Counted from the first letter of the stretch, positions 1 through 8,325 are shown. The stretch: DNA of 64,000 nucleotides from UMGS1649 sp045604405 (GCA_045604405.1 JAZUNZ010000018.1:82040-146039), one strand, 5' to 3'. Numbers and translations: made by a program. The notes: a model not told the origin generated them from the letters alone.

Positions 1-13
1 GGGAGTATTTTTT
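1..13 (+). repeat. Right end of a cassette-flanking repeat (copy 0, cut by window edge)
   Basis: The first bases (GGGAGTATTT plus a T run) equal the last ten bases of the 71-bp repeat found whole at 469-539 and 2193-2263. Only the descending arm of the CTCCC/GGGAG terminator-like hairpin is inside the window. Confidence 0.55.
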
Positions 14-53
14 CATTTTTACGCATAATCGAGTTTCTTCTAACTTCTTAACA

Positions 54-82
54 TTGAAAAATTATGTAAATAGTGGTATAAT
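54..82 (+). promoter_or_regulatory. SigA-type promoter of the 68-aa gene
   Basis: TTGAAA (54-59), a 17-base spacer and TATAAT (77-82) preceded by TGG, giving an extended -10. It points at the gene starting at 173. Confidence 0.6.
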
Positions 83-172
83 GATAATTGTAAAAAAATC
101 ATAACTATGCTAACTATAATAAGGATAGCAGGTTTATATATTCTGGTAAAATAATTGTTAGGAGGAATGTTT

Positions 173-379
173 ATGAGTCGGACATATGCAGGTTATCTTT
201 TTACATGCAAGAGGTGTGGAAAACTACATTTAATGGATAGTGGGGCGCCGCACGATGGAATTCTTTTGCCCTGCGTTGATTTTAAGTATTCTGTAAATGA
301 ATATAAGGAAAAGGATTTTAAATTTTGGCATGGTATTTACTGGGATGTGTATAACATCCGTGTTCGAGAAGAAAAATAA
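173..379 (+). CDS. Small hypothetical protein with a CxxC knuckle
   Basis: A 68-residue protein of unknown function. The start at 173 is chosen over an upstream TTG because AGGAGG at 160-165 sits seven bases before this ATG. Near the N-terminus it has a CKRCG knuckle and about 25 residues on a third cysteine in LLPC, so metal binding is possible but not shown. The C-terminal half is rich in aromatic and charged residues (FKFWHGIYWDVY). It has its own promoter and terminator and forms a one-gene unit between two copies of the 71-bp repeat. It may be a cargo gene like the AbiE pair that follows. No family recognised. Confidence 0.6.
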   Translation: MSRTYAGYLFTCKRCGKLHLMDSGAPHDGILLPCVDFKYSVNEYKEKDFKFWHGIYWDVYNIRVREEK

Positions 380-389
380 ATAATGACTA

Positions 390-422
390 AAAAACTTTCA
401 GTTTGCACTGAAAGTTTTTTAT
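390..422 (+). terminator. Rho-independent terminator
   Basis: AAAACTTTCAG and CTGAAAGTTTT form a near-perfect stem with a short loop and a T run, right after the stop of the 68-aa gene. Confidence 0.8.
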
Positions 423-468
423 AATATATGTATTGAAAAATTATCAAACTTTATATATAATAAATTCA

Positions 469-539
469 GAAAGAGAGCGCCAAAGTTCGTAAGCTGTAGC
501 TTAATCGCTCCAATTTGTACTCCCATATGGGAGTATTTC
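469..539 (+). repeat. 71-bp structured repeat, copy 1
   Basis: It matches copy 2 (2193-2263) at 63 of 71 positions. It can fold as an outer stem GAGCG/CGCTC enclosing an inner stem TAAGC/GCTTA with a TGTA loop, followed by a CTCCC-ATAT-GGGAG hairpin with T-rich tail that looks like a terminator. It lies after the terminator of the previous gene and before the AbiE promoter, so it is not simply that gene's terminator. It could be a small RNA or a recombination site. It does not show the GTTRRRY/RYYYAAC boxes of integron attC sites. Confidence 0.7.
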
Positions 540-671
540 TTTATATATAATTTATAATAAAAAAGAATAAAAAACTAAAAGATGTAGATAAATATTAATA
601 AAAATAACTGGAATAGAATATTACTATTTCAGTTATTTTTGTATAAACTAAATGAAATTGCAAAAAATATA

Positions 672-708
672 TTTACAAATATGCCACGAAATGATAAAAT
701 AGTGGCAT
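672..708 (+). promoter_or_regulatory. AbiE promoter with overlapping inverted-repeat operator
   Basis: TTTACA (672-677), a 17-base spacer and TAAAAT (695-700). The perfect inverted repeat ATGCCAC (681-687) / GTGGCAT (702-708) brackets the -10 box. AbiEi antitoxins are known to repress their own promoters by binding inverted repeats, so this is the likely operator. Confidence 0.6.
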
Positions 709-733
709 GAATGTAAAAAAGTGAGGAATAGAT

Positions 734-1318
734 ATGATAGATAAAGTTTTAAGTATTATGAAGGAAAACAACAATATAATAACTCCATCTATACTAGAGA
801 GATATGGTGTGTCTAGAATATATTTGTCAAAGATGGAGAAGAAAGGAATAATAGAGAAAATAACTAGAGGAATTTATGCTACTAAGGACTATAAATATGA
901 TGAATACCATGTATTTCAATTAAGATATCCTAAAACAATATTTTCATACAATACGGCATTGTATCTATATGAAAAGACTGAAAGAACACCAATAAATATG
1001 GATGTATCAATACCTAAAAATTATAATCCATATTTGTTTAAAGATTTGGTTAATGTGTATAGAATAAATGAAGAGATATTTGAACTAGGTTCAAGTTATA
1101 AAGAAACGCCATTAGGAACAAAAGTAAGAGTATATAATCTAGAAAGAACGGTATGCGACCTTATAAAAGATAAAGATAGTATGGATATAGAAATTAGAAA
1201 TAAAGCAATTAAAAACTGCATAAAAAGCAAAGAGTTTAATGCTAGTTTGATGTTTGAATATGCTAAAAAAATGAAGATATATGATAAAGTAAAAAACTAT
1301 ATGGAGGCGATTATATGA
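734..1318 (+). CDS. abiEi: Type IV toxin-antitoxin AbiEi-family antitoxin
   Basis: 194 residues. The N-terminal ~50 residues form the winged-helix domain typical of AbiEi (ITPSILERYGVSRIYLSKMEKKGIIEKI, then a GIYA turn), followed by the C-terminal domain with the NLERTVCDLI stretch common in this family. AbiEi neutralises the AbiEii toxin without stable binding and represses the operon. The stop codon overlaps the start of the toxin gene by four bases (ATGA), showing translational coupling. It is expressed from the promoter/operator at 672-708. Known AbiE systems act in phage abortive infection and plasmid or island maintenance. Confidence 0.88.
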   Translation: MIDKVLSIMKENNNIITPSILERYGVSRIYLSKMEKKGIIEKITRGIYATKDYKYDEYHVFQLRYPKTIFSYNTALYLYEKTERTPINMDVSIPKNYNPYLFKDLVNVYRINEEIFELGSSYKETPLGTKVRVYNLERTVCDLIKDKDSMDIEIRNKAIKNCIKSKEFNASLMFEYAKKMKIYDKVKNYMEAII

Positions 1319-2148
1319 TAAAAAGTGCTAAAAGTTTGATGGATAAATCAAAGAATTTAGCTAAAGCAAATAATATAAGTGTTAATGAAGTATTGCAAAA
1401 TTATATGTTTGAAAGAATACTAGAAAGATTATCTATTTCAAAATATAAGCATAATTTTATATTAAAAGGTGGTTTGCTACTATCTTCAATTATGGGTATA
1501 GATACAAGAACAACAATGGATATGGATACATGTATTAGAGGAATTACACTAACAGATGAAGAGTTATATATTGTGTTAAAAGAAATACTAGATATAAAAC
1601 TAGAGGATGGAGTTGAATTTAGCATTAAGAATTCTGAGCCTATAAAAGAAGAGGATGAATACAGTGGATTAAGATATAACATATTAGCTATGTTTGACCA
1701 TTTAAAAGTTAATTTAATCATTGATATAGCAACAGGAGATTTAATTACACCAAGAGAAATAGAATACAATTATAAAATGTTATTTGAAGATAGAAATTTG
1801 AAAATCATGACATATAACATAGAGAGTATAATTGCAGAAAAGTTTCAAACAGTAATATCTAGAGGTGTGCTAAATAGTAGAATGAAAGATTACTATGATC
1901 TATATTATTTAATTACAAACAAAGAGTTTTCAGAAGATATATTAAAAACAGCTATAAATAAAACATTTGAAAAGAGAGAAACAGATATTGCTAATGTTAA
2001 TAGTGTGTTAAATGATATAAAGAACGCCGACTTTATTAAAGAAATGTGGACAAACTATTCTAATCATTATCCATATGCAAACGAAGTTGGATTTGAAGAT
2101 GTAATAAGTGCTATGGAAAAAATAAGTTATATAATTAGTTTAGAATAA
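1315..2148 (+). CDS. abiEii: AbiEii-family nucleotidyltransferase toxin
   Basis: 277 residues. It has the DNA polymerase beta-like nucleotidyltransferase signature: FILKGGLLL near residues 44-52 and TTMDMDTC (the DxD catalytic pair) about 20 residues later, then the conserved IIAEKFQTVISRG and RMKDYYDLYYL motifs of the AbiEii/AbiGii family. Family members inhibit growth by modifying RNA (tRNA nucleotidyl transfer in mycobacterial MenT relatives). Overlaps abiEi by four bases. Followed after 44 bases by the second copy of the 71-bp repeat. Full length for the family, with catalytic residues intact, so probably active. Confidence 0.88.
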   Translation: MIKSAKSLMDKSKNLAKANNISVNEVLQNYMFERILERLSISKYKHNFILKGGLLLSSIMGIDTRTTMDMDTCIRGITLTDEELYIVLKEILDIKLEDGVEFSIKNSEPIKEEDEYSGLRYNILAMFDHLKVNLIIDIATGDLITPREIEYNYKMLFEDRNLKIMTYNIESIIAEKFQTVISRGVLNSRMKDYYDLYYLITNKEFSEDILKTAINKTFEKRETDIANVNSVLNDIKNADFIKEMWTNYSNHYPYANEVGFEDVISAMEKISYIISLE

Positions 2149-2192
2149 TAAAAATATTGAATTATTATTGAAGATTTATTCTAATGAACATA

Positions 2193-2263
2193 GAAAGAGA
2201 GCGTTGTAGTTCGTAAGCTGTAAGTTACTCGCTCCAATTTGTACTCCCATACGGGAGTATTTT
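2193..2263 (+). repeat. 71-bp structured repeat, copy 2
   Basis: Identical to copy 1 over the flanks GAAAGAGAGCG, GTTCGTAAGCTGTA and the CGCTCC...CTCCCATA block. The eight differences cluster in the inner loop and apical hairpin loop. The outer stem GAGCG/CGCTC and the CTCCC/GGGAG hairpin with T run are conserved. Copies at <1, 469 and 2193 each close one small gene unit. Confidence 0.7.
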
Positions 2264-2432
2264 TTTGTCTATTAATCTATTTTTTGTTAATGAGAAAGAT
2301 ATACAAAAACATATTAAAAATGTCAAATAGTGCGCAAAACATGTCTTAAACAGAAAAATACATCATTTTTTTGTATATACTGTAAGTTGCTTGTTAATGT
2401 GTTAGATAGTATAATATTAAAAGGTGATTGGA

Positions 2433-3179
2433 ATGCAAAAAGAAGTACAGGTAAGAAAAAACAGGAATGCAAAAATAATAAAATTAATTGCAATTATTGT
2501 ATTTAGTGTAATTTCAATAATTGTATGCATACATATATTCCCAGTAATAAAAAACTTAAGTTTAGAACAAGGGAGAATAGAATTTAAAAATACAGTAGAA
2601 AAGGCAGGGGCATTGGGAACTGTTTTATTATTAGGTTTACAATTTTCCCAAATGCTACTTGCTATTATTCCTGGTGAACCAATTGAGATATTAGCCGGCA
2701 TGTGTTATGGAACTGTTGGCGGGACTTTATTTATGTTAGTTTCTTTTTTCATATTTTCATCAGTTATATTCTGGGGGATTAGAAAAATAGGAATAAATCT
2801 AGCATATACATTTTATAGTGAGGAAAAGATAAACAAAATACAGAATAGTAAAATATTTCAAAATCCTAAAAAAGTGGAAAAAGTTTTATACATTCTATAT
2901 TTATTACCAGGAACGCCGAAAGATTTATTTACTTATGTCGCAGGATTATTACCTATAGAAAAGCCATTAAGATTTTTAATAATATCTACATTAGCTAGAT
3001 TGCCGTCAATTATATCGTCTACTATTGCTGGTGCCGGATTTATTGAAGGTTCATTTAAAATAGCGTTAATATCTTATCTTTTAATATATATAATTGTAGT
3101 ATTAGGGATTGTTATATATAAAAAGGTAACAAAAGATACAGATAGCCATGAAGCGCTTAATGATTTAAATAGCAAGTAA
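2433..3179 (+). CDS. TVP38/TMEM64 (VTT-domain) family membrane protein
   Basis: 248 residues. The start at 2433 follows AAGGTG at a good distance; an upstream GTG at 2424 lies inside that site. One N-terminal membrane segment (~15-35) is followed by the VTT/SNARE-assoc domain: an IPGEPIEILAG motif near residues 80-90, FxxFSSxIFW, and the conserved LLPGTPKDLFTYVAGL around residue 155, then further hydrophobic helices. The family (DedA/YdjX/YdjZ) sits in the inner membrane and is linked to lipid scrambling or membrane homeostasis; the role here is inferred only from family membership. Monocistronic. Confidence 0.85.
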   Translation: MQKEVQVRKNRNAKIIKLIAIIVFSVISIIVCIHIFPVIKNLSLEQGRIEFKNTVEKAGALGTVLLLGLQFSQMLLAIIPGEPIEILAGMCYGTVGGTLFMLVSFFIFSSVIFWGIRKIGINLAYTFYSEEKINKIQNSKIFQNPKKVEKVLYILYLLPGTPKDLFTYVAGLLPIEKPLRFLIISTLARLPSIISSTIAGAGFIEGSFKIALISYLLIYIIVVLGIVIYKKVTKDTDSHEALNDLNSK

Positions 3180-3217
3180 ATTAATTTATCTCAATTCAGT
3201 AGATTATAAGGTTAAAC

Positions 3218-3246
3218 TTGCTAGAATTAGATAAATGTGGTATAAT
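3218..3246 (+). promoter_or_regulatory. SigA-type promoter
   Basis: TTGCTA (3218-3223), 17-base spacer, TATAAT (3241-3246) with upstream TGG, reading into the 60-aa gene at 3306. Confidence 0.65.
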
Positions 3247-3305
3247 AATTATGTAAATTGTTTTACACATAAATGCTTAAATAATTATTTTAAGGAGAAA
3301 ATAAA

Positions 3306-3488
3306 ATGGGATATTGTGCAGTTTATGTTTATGAGGCAACTTTCCAAGAAGCGCAAAAAAAGTTGGAGGGCAAAGTAAATCTTCTCTGTAAAGCAGGATG
3401 GAAGCCACAAGGTGGAGTATCTTTAAGTGTGACTACGCAGAAGTATTCAATGGCGCAAGCAATGGTAAGAAATTCAAAAAAAGCTTGA
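3306..3488 (+). CDS. Small DUF1737-like protein
   Basis: 60 residues, with AAGGAGAAAATAAA directly before the ATG and a clear promoter at 3218. The pattern of a beta strand (CAVYVYEA), an amphipathic helix and then LLCKAGWKPQGGVSLSV ending in AQAMVR resembles DUF1737 proteins, whose function is unknown. No signal or membrane segment. Followed by a strong terminator, so it is its own unit. Confidence 0.7.
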   Translation: MGYCAVYVYEATFQEAQKKLEGKVNLLCKAGWKPQGGVSLSVTTQKYSMAQAMVRNSKKA

Positions 3489-3520
3489 TTTGTATAAGTT
3501 TTAATTTTCACCGAACACCA

Positions 3521-3556
3521 AAAACAAACCCTAGAAATTTTCTGGGGTTTGTTTTT
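3521..3556 (+). terminator. Rho-independent terminator
   Basis: AAACAAACCC-TAG and CTG-GGGTTTGTTT form a long stem followed by T5. The A-rich left side could also serve the convergent gene ending at 3574. Confidence 0.8.
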
Positions 3557-3573
3557 GGTAATAATACAATTTA

Positions 3574-4152
3574 TCACAAATGAAGCATTTTATTATACAT
3601 TTCTCTATAAGGGTCCGTGGCAAGAAGTTCACGCCTTAAACGATCATACATTTTATGGGTCTTTTCATCAACAAAATGAGACCAGTATAAGAAATCATCT
3701 TTTATCAAAGCTTCCCTTAACATTGTTGCTGAAATTGGAATTCTGCTTCTGGGAATTACCAGTTCCGCGGTGTCCATAATATCTTCAGGAGCAAACCATT
3801 TGCTTCTGAATTCATCGTTGCCGTATACCATAAGTGAAGGGGCTTTGCGAATATGAGTCTTTACATTCTTTAAAACATATTTGCCCCAATCAGTTGTAAT
3901 ATCATTTTCGTCTGTTAAGTCGGGAAGTTCCTTTACAATGAGATTATCATTGTCTTTTCCATAGATTTCACGAATTACATCGATACGTGTAGAGGGCAAA
4001 TATGGATTCCTCAAGGTTCCTGCTTCTTGCGAGGAACCTACAAGGATAAGTACCCGATCACACAATTTGTATGCATTTTCTACAAGGGATTTATGCCCTA
4101 TATGAAAATGCTGAAAACGACCAACGATAAGGCCGATGTCATAAGGCTTCAT
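3574..4152 (-). CDS. Nicotinamide-nucleotide adenylyltransferase-like protein (NadM type)
   Basis: 192 residues. The nucleotidyltransferase signature GRFQHFHIGH lies at residues 11-20 and the second nucleotide-binding motif, ISATMLREAL, near residues 140-150 (family consensus ISGTxxR). Proteins of this type join NMN and ATP to NAD+. In many Firmicutes similar domains are fused to a Nudix domain or sit beside a phage-type NadV salvage gene; here the domain is alone. Base composition is visibly richer in G and C than its neighbours, which hints at transfer. Close alternatives are other cytidylyltransferase-like enzymes of this fold. Confidence 0.75.
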   Translation of the reverse strand: MKPYDIGLIVGRFQHFHIGHKSLVENAYKLCDRVLILVGSSQEAGTLRNPYLPSTRIDVIREIYGKDNDNLIVKELPDLTDENDITTDWGKYVLKNVKTHIRKAPSLMVYGNDEFRSKWFAPEDIMDTAELVIPRSRIPISATMLREALIKDDFLYWSHFVDEKTHKMYDRLRRELLATDPYREMYNKMLHL

Positions 4153-4279
4153 ACAAATTACCTCTTTTCTAAATTATTATTAAGTATAAATTTTAACCAG
4201 GCTAATTATACTATATTTATGTAAATATTGCAAACTTACAAATATAATATATTCTAATAGTTATCATAAACATATCTTA

Positions 4280-5179
4280 TTATAAATTAGAATTAATAAT
4301 GTCTATTAACTTTTGAGTGCTAAAGCTAGGCAGATAATCCTTCTTTGTAAGGACAAGTATTTTCTGTTTAGGAAAAACAGGTTTTAAATCAATGGTAAAT
4401 AATTCTTTGTTTTCCAATTCTTTTTTTATGAATTCTTTAGCGGTAAAGCCTACCCCTAGCCCTATTTTAGTAAATTCAATAACAAGAGCATAGCTAGAAA
4501 GCTCCATATCGCTATTTAATTTTACACCGCATTTGTTTGCAAATTCATCCAACATTCTTCTGGAATTAGTGTGCTGATGTTGTAACAATAGCGGGTAGGT
4601 ATTAAGTTTTTCTAAAGAAATTTGTTTGTTTATTAACTCTGGGTAATTGTTATTGCATATGAAGCAATATTGTATATCTTTTGAAGAGTGAACGTTAAGC
4701 CCTTTAAAATCATCTGTATCGTTTGTAATTATACCAATATCTATTTTACCTTCTTCTAAATTTTTAATAATTTGGCTGGTCATGTTTGTATCAATATGTA
4801 TACTAACTTTTGGATATCTTTCATGAAAAGCTGCTAAGTGTTGTATAAGAAAGTATTTAGTAAGAGTAGTGCCAATTCCAATGCGAATATTTCCAGTTTC
4901 TAAGGTTTTTAAGCTGGCAAGTCTATTTTCACCAAGCTTAATACTATCCATAGCAGAAGAAACGTGTTCATATAACACTTTACCCTCGGTAGTTAATGTT
5001 ACGCCTCGTTTATTTCTAACAAATAATGTGGTTTGTAATAATTCTTCCAATTTTTTAATACTCATTGTAACTGCAGGTTGAGAAATAAACAAAGCTTCAG
5101 CAGCCTTAGTTATATTAGAGTGTTTTGCAACAGTATAAAATATTTTATATAGTTCGATATCTATTTCAAAATCTATCAT
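4280..5179 (-). CDS. LysR-family transcriptional regulator
   Basis: 299 residues. The N-terminal winged helix-turn-helix covers about residues 5-65 (SNITKAAEALFISQPAVTMSIKKLEELLQ), followed by the linker helix and the two-lobed effector domain (NIRIGIGTTLTKYFL... through IGLGVGFTAKEFI). A strong AAGGAGGAG site precedes the ATG. It is divergent from the PHP gene at 5322 across a ~140-bp AT-rich gap, so it may regulate that gene as well as itself, as LysR proteins commonly do. The effector is unknown. Confidence 0.9.
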   Translation of the reverse strand: MIDFEIDIELYKIFYTVAKHSNITKAAEALFISQPAVTMSIKKLEELLQTTLFVRNKRGVTLTTEGKVLYEHVSSAMDSIKLGENRLASLKTLETGNIRIGIGTTLTKYFLIQHLAAFHERYPKVSIHIDTNMTSQIIKNLEEGKIDIGIITNDTDDFKGLNVHSSKDIQYCFICNNNYPELINKQISLEKLNTYPLLLQHQHTNSRRMLDEFANKCGVKLNSDMELSSYALVIEFTKIGLGVGFTAKEFIKKELENKELFTIDLKPVFPKQKILVLTKKDYLPSFSTQKLIDIINSNL

Positions 5180-5321
5180 AACTCCTCCTTATAATATACA
5201 TAAATAATATATATTTTAATTATATCATTAAGGGGTGTATAATACAACCGAAGTAAAAATATATTAATTGTACTATTGGACATTTTAAAAATAACTATTC
5301 TTGATTAAGGAGGAATTTGAA

Positions 5322-6206
5322 ATGATAGATTTACATGTGCATACTATATACTCTGACGGAGAATATGATCCGCTTCAAGTTTTACGGATGTGTAAAGAAA
5401 GAGGGATAACTACAGTAGCAATAACTGACCATAATTCTTTAGAGGGTTCTCGGCAAGCGGTTTCTAAAAATCCATATAAAGATATAACTGTTATATCCGG
5501 AATTGAACTAGGAGCGCTTTATTCGATTAAAGGAGCTAATTTGCACATTCTTGGATATAATATAGCTCTGAACAATAAACAAATCAATGAAGTTTCACAA
5601 GCAATTATGCGAGATAACATAATGCGGATAAAATCCTGTGTGGATTTACTTAAGAAGTACTATGGTATCTCTTTTGATGAAGCAGATGTTGAACAGATCT
5701 TTATGTCTGTAGGAAATATAGGAAGGCCAGACATAGCAAAATTATGTGTGAGATATGGTTACAGTTCTAATGTACAAGATGCTTTCAAAAGATATCTTAA
5801 TCCTGTGGATGACGAAGTTGCAAAGCGTAGCACAGAACTTACAGATAAAGAATGCATAGAATATATTGTAAATGCAGGAGGTATAGCATGTTTAGCACAT
5901 CCAATTGAGCTAAAAAAAGATATACAAGAGCTAAAGAAATATATTTCTAAGCTTAAGTCTTACGGTCTTGGAGCTGTTGAAGTATACCAAAGTAAACATA
6001 CACCCCAATATAGCAAGGAATTACTTAGTATAGTAAATGAGTATGAACTGTTGTATAGCGTAGGAAGTGATTACCATGGCCCTGTTGTAACTCCGGATAT
6101 AGAATTGGGATACGGTAAAAACAACAACTTAAATATGAACAATGCAACAATACTTTCTAAGATACTGGAGAAAAAACATGAAAGAAAAAGTCCGACTCTA
6201 TGTTAA
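5322..6206 (+). CDS. PHP-domain metal-dependent phosphoesterase (TrpH/YciV-like)
   Basis: 294 residues; the ATG at 5322 has AAGGAGG eight bases upstream. The PHP domain shows DLHVHTIYSDG at residues 3-13, AITDHNSLEG at ~35-44, a mid-protein RPDIAKL, CLAHPIELKK near residue 195, and a final GSDYHGP. These supply the histidines and aspartates that bind three metals in this superfamily. The E. coli homologue (RnaAM) trims 5' ends of short RNAs and hydrolyses 3',5'-bisphosphonucleotides; that activity here is by homology only. The 3' end overlaps the NAD kinase gene by 29 bases, so the two are coupled. Confidence 0.85.
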   Translation: MIDLHVHTIYSDGEYDPLQVLRMCKERGITTVAITDHNSLEGSRQAVSKNPYKDITVISGIELGALYSIKGANLHILGYNIALNNKQINEVSQAIMRDNIMRIKSCVDLLKKYYGISFDEADVEQIFMSVGNIGRPDIAKLCVRYGYSSNVQDAFKRYLNPVDDEVAKRSTELTDKECIEYIVNAGGIACLAHPIELKKDIQELKKYISKLKSYGLGAVEVYQSKHTPQYSKELLSIVNEYELLYSVGSDYHGPVVTPDIELGYGKNNNLNMNNATILSKILEKKHERKSPTLC

Positions 6207-6963
6207 TAGCACAAAAGCCATAGCAATTACTTTATCTGAATTTATAAAAGAGGAATTAAAATTACAAGGATATACGATAGTAGAAGCTGAAGCGGATATT
6301 GTTATTGGTTTCGGCGGAGATGGAACATTACTTCATTTTCTAAGGCAAAACAACTATGATATGAAAGCAAAATATATTGGAATAAACTGTGGCACTTTAG
6401 GATTTTTACAAGATTTTAATGTAGACGATGTAAAAAAGTTTGTAACCAATATACCTATGTATGTTGAACAGGTGTTGCAGTTTATTGTAATAGAAATTGA
6501 GTCTCGGGGTCAGAAAAAAGAATATAAAGCTCTTAATGAGTTTGTTATTCAAGATGCTCTAGACAAAAGTTTTAGGTCAACAATGAGTGTAGAAAATGAG
6601 TTTTTGGAGAATTTTGTAGGCACAGGACTTATTTTCTCAACACCAACAGGTTCTACTGCTATTAATCTTTCAGCAGGAGGATGTATAATTCATCCAAATA
6701 TTGATATGATTCAGATAACCCCAAGAGAAGCTATTGCAAATAGCAAAATGCACTGCCTGTCAAAGAGCATATGCATTCCTAAGGATTTTGATATTACGCT
6801 TACTCCTAGTAGTACAGAACATATAAAAGTTTACTCGGATGGGGAAAAGGTATATGAGGGTCCATATAATAAAGTTAGAGTATATTACTCGAAGCAAGGA
6901 ATGTTGAAGCTTAAGGATAAGAAAGATAGCTTTATAAAAACAATAAGAGAAAAACTTATATAA
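6178..6963 (+). CDS. nadK: NAD kinase
   Basis: 261 residues. ATP-dependent phosphorylation of NAD to NADP. The GFGGDGTLL motif (residues ~39-47) holds the catalytic Asp, and the second conserved loop GTGLIFSTPTGSTAINLSAGG lies near residues 155-175, followed by the I.ITP...HCLS region. The start at 6178 follows CTGGAG and lies inside the 3' end of the PHP gene. Length fits clostridial NadK. Ends in a strong shared terminator with metK. Confidence 0.92.
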   Translation: MKEKVRLYVNSTKAIAITLSEFIKEELKLQGYTIVEAEADIVIGFGGDGTLLHFLRQNNYDMKAKYIGINCGTLGFLQDFNVDDVKKFVTNIPMYVEQVLQFIVIEIESRGQKKEYKALNEFVIQDALDKSFRSTMSVENEFLENFVGTGLIFSTPTGSTAINLSAGGCIIHPNIDMIQITPREAIANSKMHCLSKSICIPKDFDITLTPSSTEHIKVYSDGEKVYEGPYNKVRVYYSKQGMLKLKDKKDSFIKTIREKLI

Positions 6964-6981
6964 TTGCATACTAGAAAATCT

Positions 6982-7020
6982 AAAAGCAAGCGATTACGAG
7001 TAACGTAGTCGCTTGCTTTT
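6982..7020. terminator. Bidirectional terminator between nadK and metK
   Basis: AAAAGCAAGCGA and TCGCTTGCTTTT form a perfect 12-bp stem with A and T runs on either side, so it can stop transcription from both convergent genes. Confidence 0.85.
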
Positions 7021-7024
7021 GTTA

Positions 7025-8155
7025 TTATAAAAGCTTTTTAATTTCATCTACTTTATCCAATTTTTCATAAGGAAGATTTTCCTTACCGAAATGAGAGTAA
7101 GCAGTAGTTTTGCTATATATAGGCTGTTTTAAATTTAATTGTTTTATCATATTGTTTGGAGAAAAATCAAAAATGTTGTGTATAATTTTTTCTATTATAT
7201 CAATATGTGTTTTTTCAGTTCCATATGTATCAACAAATATAGATAATGGACGACTAATACCTATTGCAAACGAAACTTGAATCATAATTTTGTCACACAA
7301 TCCACTTGCTACTATATTTTTACATACATAACGTGCATAGTATGCTGCGGTTCTATCTACTTTAGTGTAATCCTTTCCGGAAAAAGCTCCTCCGCCATGA
7401 GGAATAACACCACCATAGGTGTCTACTATAATTTTTCTGCCAGTAAGACCAGTATCACCTACAGGACCACCTATTACAAATCTACCAGTAGGATTTATAA
7501 ATATTTTTGTATTTTCGTCTAAATATTGCTTAGGAATAACTTGGTTAATAACATGCTTTTTGATATCTTCGCGAAGCATGTCCATATCTACTTCCTTGTG
7601 TTGAGTTGAAATAACAATAGTATCTATCCCTATAAACTTGTCGTTTTCAAATTTTCCTGTAACTTGAGTTTTACCGTCAGGACAAAGATATGGAATAACA
7701 CCTTGTTTTCTTACTTGTTCTAGCCTTAGCGCAAGTTTATTTGCAAAGTATGCAGTATATGGCATGAAACTATCTGTCTCATTTGTAGCATAACCAAACA
7801 TCATTCCTTGATCGCCTGCGCCTATATCTTCTGTATTTACACCTCTACTTATATCTTCAGATTGAGTATTTAGTATTATTTCAATTTCAACATTATGGCC
7901 ATTAAAACCTAATTCGTCATTGTCATAACCAATATCTATTATGGCATCTCTTACGATTTTTTCTACATCAACAGTTGCTTTACTTGTTATTTCGCCTGAA
8001 ACAACAACTTTCTTGTGAGTTGCAAAAGTCTCACATGCTACTCTAGAATTTGGATCTTGTTCTAAGTGGGCATCTAGAATTTTGTCGCTAATGATATCGC
8101 ACATTTTATCTGGATGACCAATTGTCACAGATTCGCTTGTAAATAATTTATACAT
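7025..8155 (-). CDS. metK: S-adenosylmethionine synthetase
   Basis: 376 residues; makes SAM from methionine and ATP. The start is set at 8155 because AAAGGAGGTAAAATT precedes that ATG; a longer frame upstream runs through the riboswitch and is not translated. Signatures: SVTIGHPDKMCD at the N-terminus, GAGDQGMMFGYATNET (methionine/adenine binding) around residue 115, and the P-loop-like GGGAFSGKD near residue 260. Controlled by the SAM-I riboswitch at 8234-8325 through a transcription terminator at 8190-8219. Confidence 0.97.
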   Translation of the reverse strand: MYKLFTSESVTIGHPDKMCDIISDKILDAHLEQDPNSRVACETFATHKKVVVSGEITSKATVDVEKIVRDAIIDIGYDNDELGFNGHNVEIEIILNTQSEDISRGVNTEDIGAGDQGMMFGYATNETDSFMPYTAYFANKLALRLEQVRKQGVIPYLCPDGKTQVTGKFENDKFIGIDTIVISTQHKEVDMDMLREDIKKHVINQVIPKQYLDENTKIFINPTGRFVIGGPVGDTGLTGRKIIVDTYGGVIPHGGGAFSGKDYTKVDRTAAYYARYVCKNIVASGLCDKIMIQVSFAIGISRPLSIFVDTYGTEKTHIDIIEKIIHNIFDFSPNNMIKQLNLKQPIYSKTTAYSHFGKENLPYEKLDKVDEIKKLL

Positions 8156-8189
8156 AATTTTACCTCCTTTGTTCTTATTAAGCTTAAGA

Positions 8190-8219
8190 TAAAAAAACAC
8201 ACTAGAATAATCTAGTGTA
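8190..8219 (-). terminator. SAM-riboswitch expression-platform terminator
   Basis: On the minus strand ACACTAGATT/ATTCTAGTGT is a perfect stem followed by GTTTTTTT, directly between the SAM-I aptamer and metK. Confidence 0.85.
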
Positions 8220-8233
8220 ACATTCAGATTATT

Positions 8234-8325
8234 CTTATCTTTCGGTATAACCGTAGGATTTAGCACCTAACTTAATAGGTTGCTGGACGTCAACGGGCCT
8301 AGTCCCTCAGTCACTCTTAATAAGA
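8234..8325 (-). promoter_or_regulatory. SAM-I (S-box) riboswitch aptamer
   Basis: The minus strand reads CTTATTAAGAGTGACTGAGG at its 5' end, then GGCCCGTTGACGTCCAGCAACC, a P3 hairpin, GGTGCTAAATCC, and ends with ACCGAAAGATAAG closing the P1 stem. These are the hallmark S-box elements (k-turn, pseudoknot, SAM-binding core). SAM binding is expected to favour the downstream terminator and shut off metK. Confidence 0.96.

Noticed and set aside
469..539. Integron attC site
   Set aside because: The inverted-repeat core boxes of attC are absent, and no integron integrase is in the window.
8156..8266. Longer N-terminus for MetK
   Set aside because: The extra codons run through the riboswitch expression platform; the ATG at 8155 has the ribosome site and the family start.
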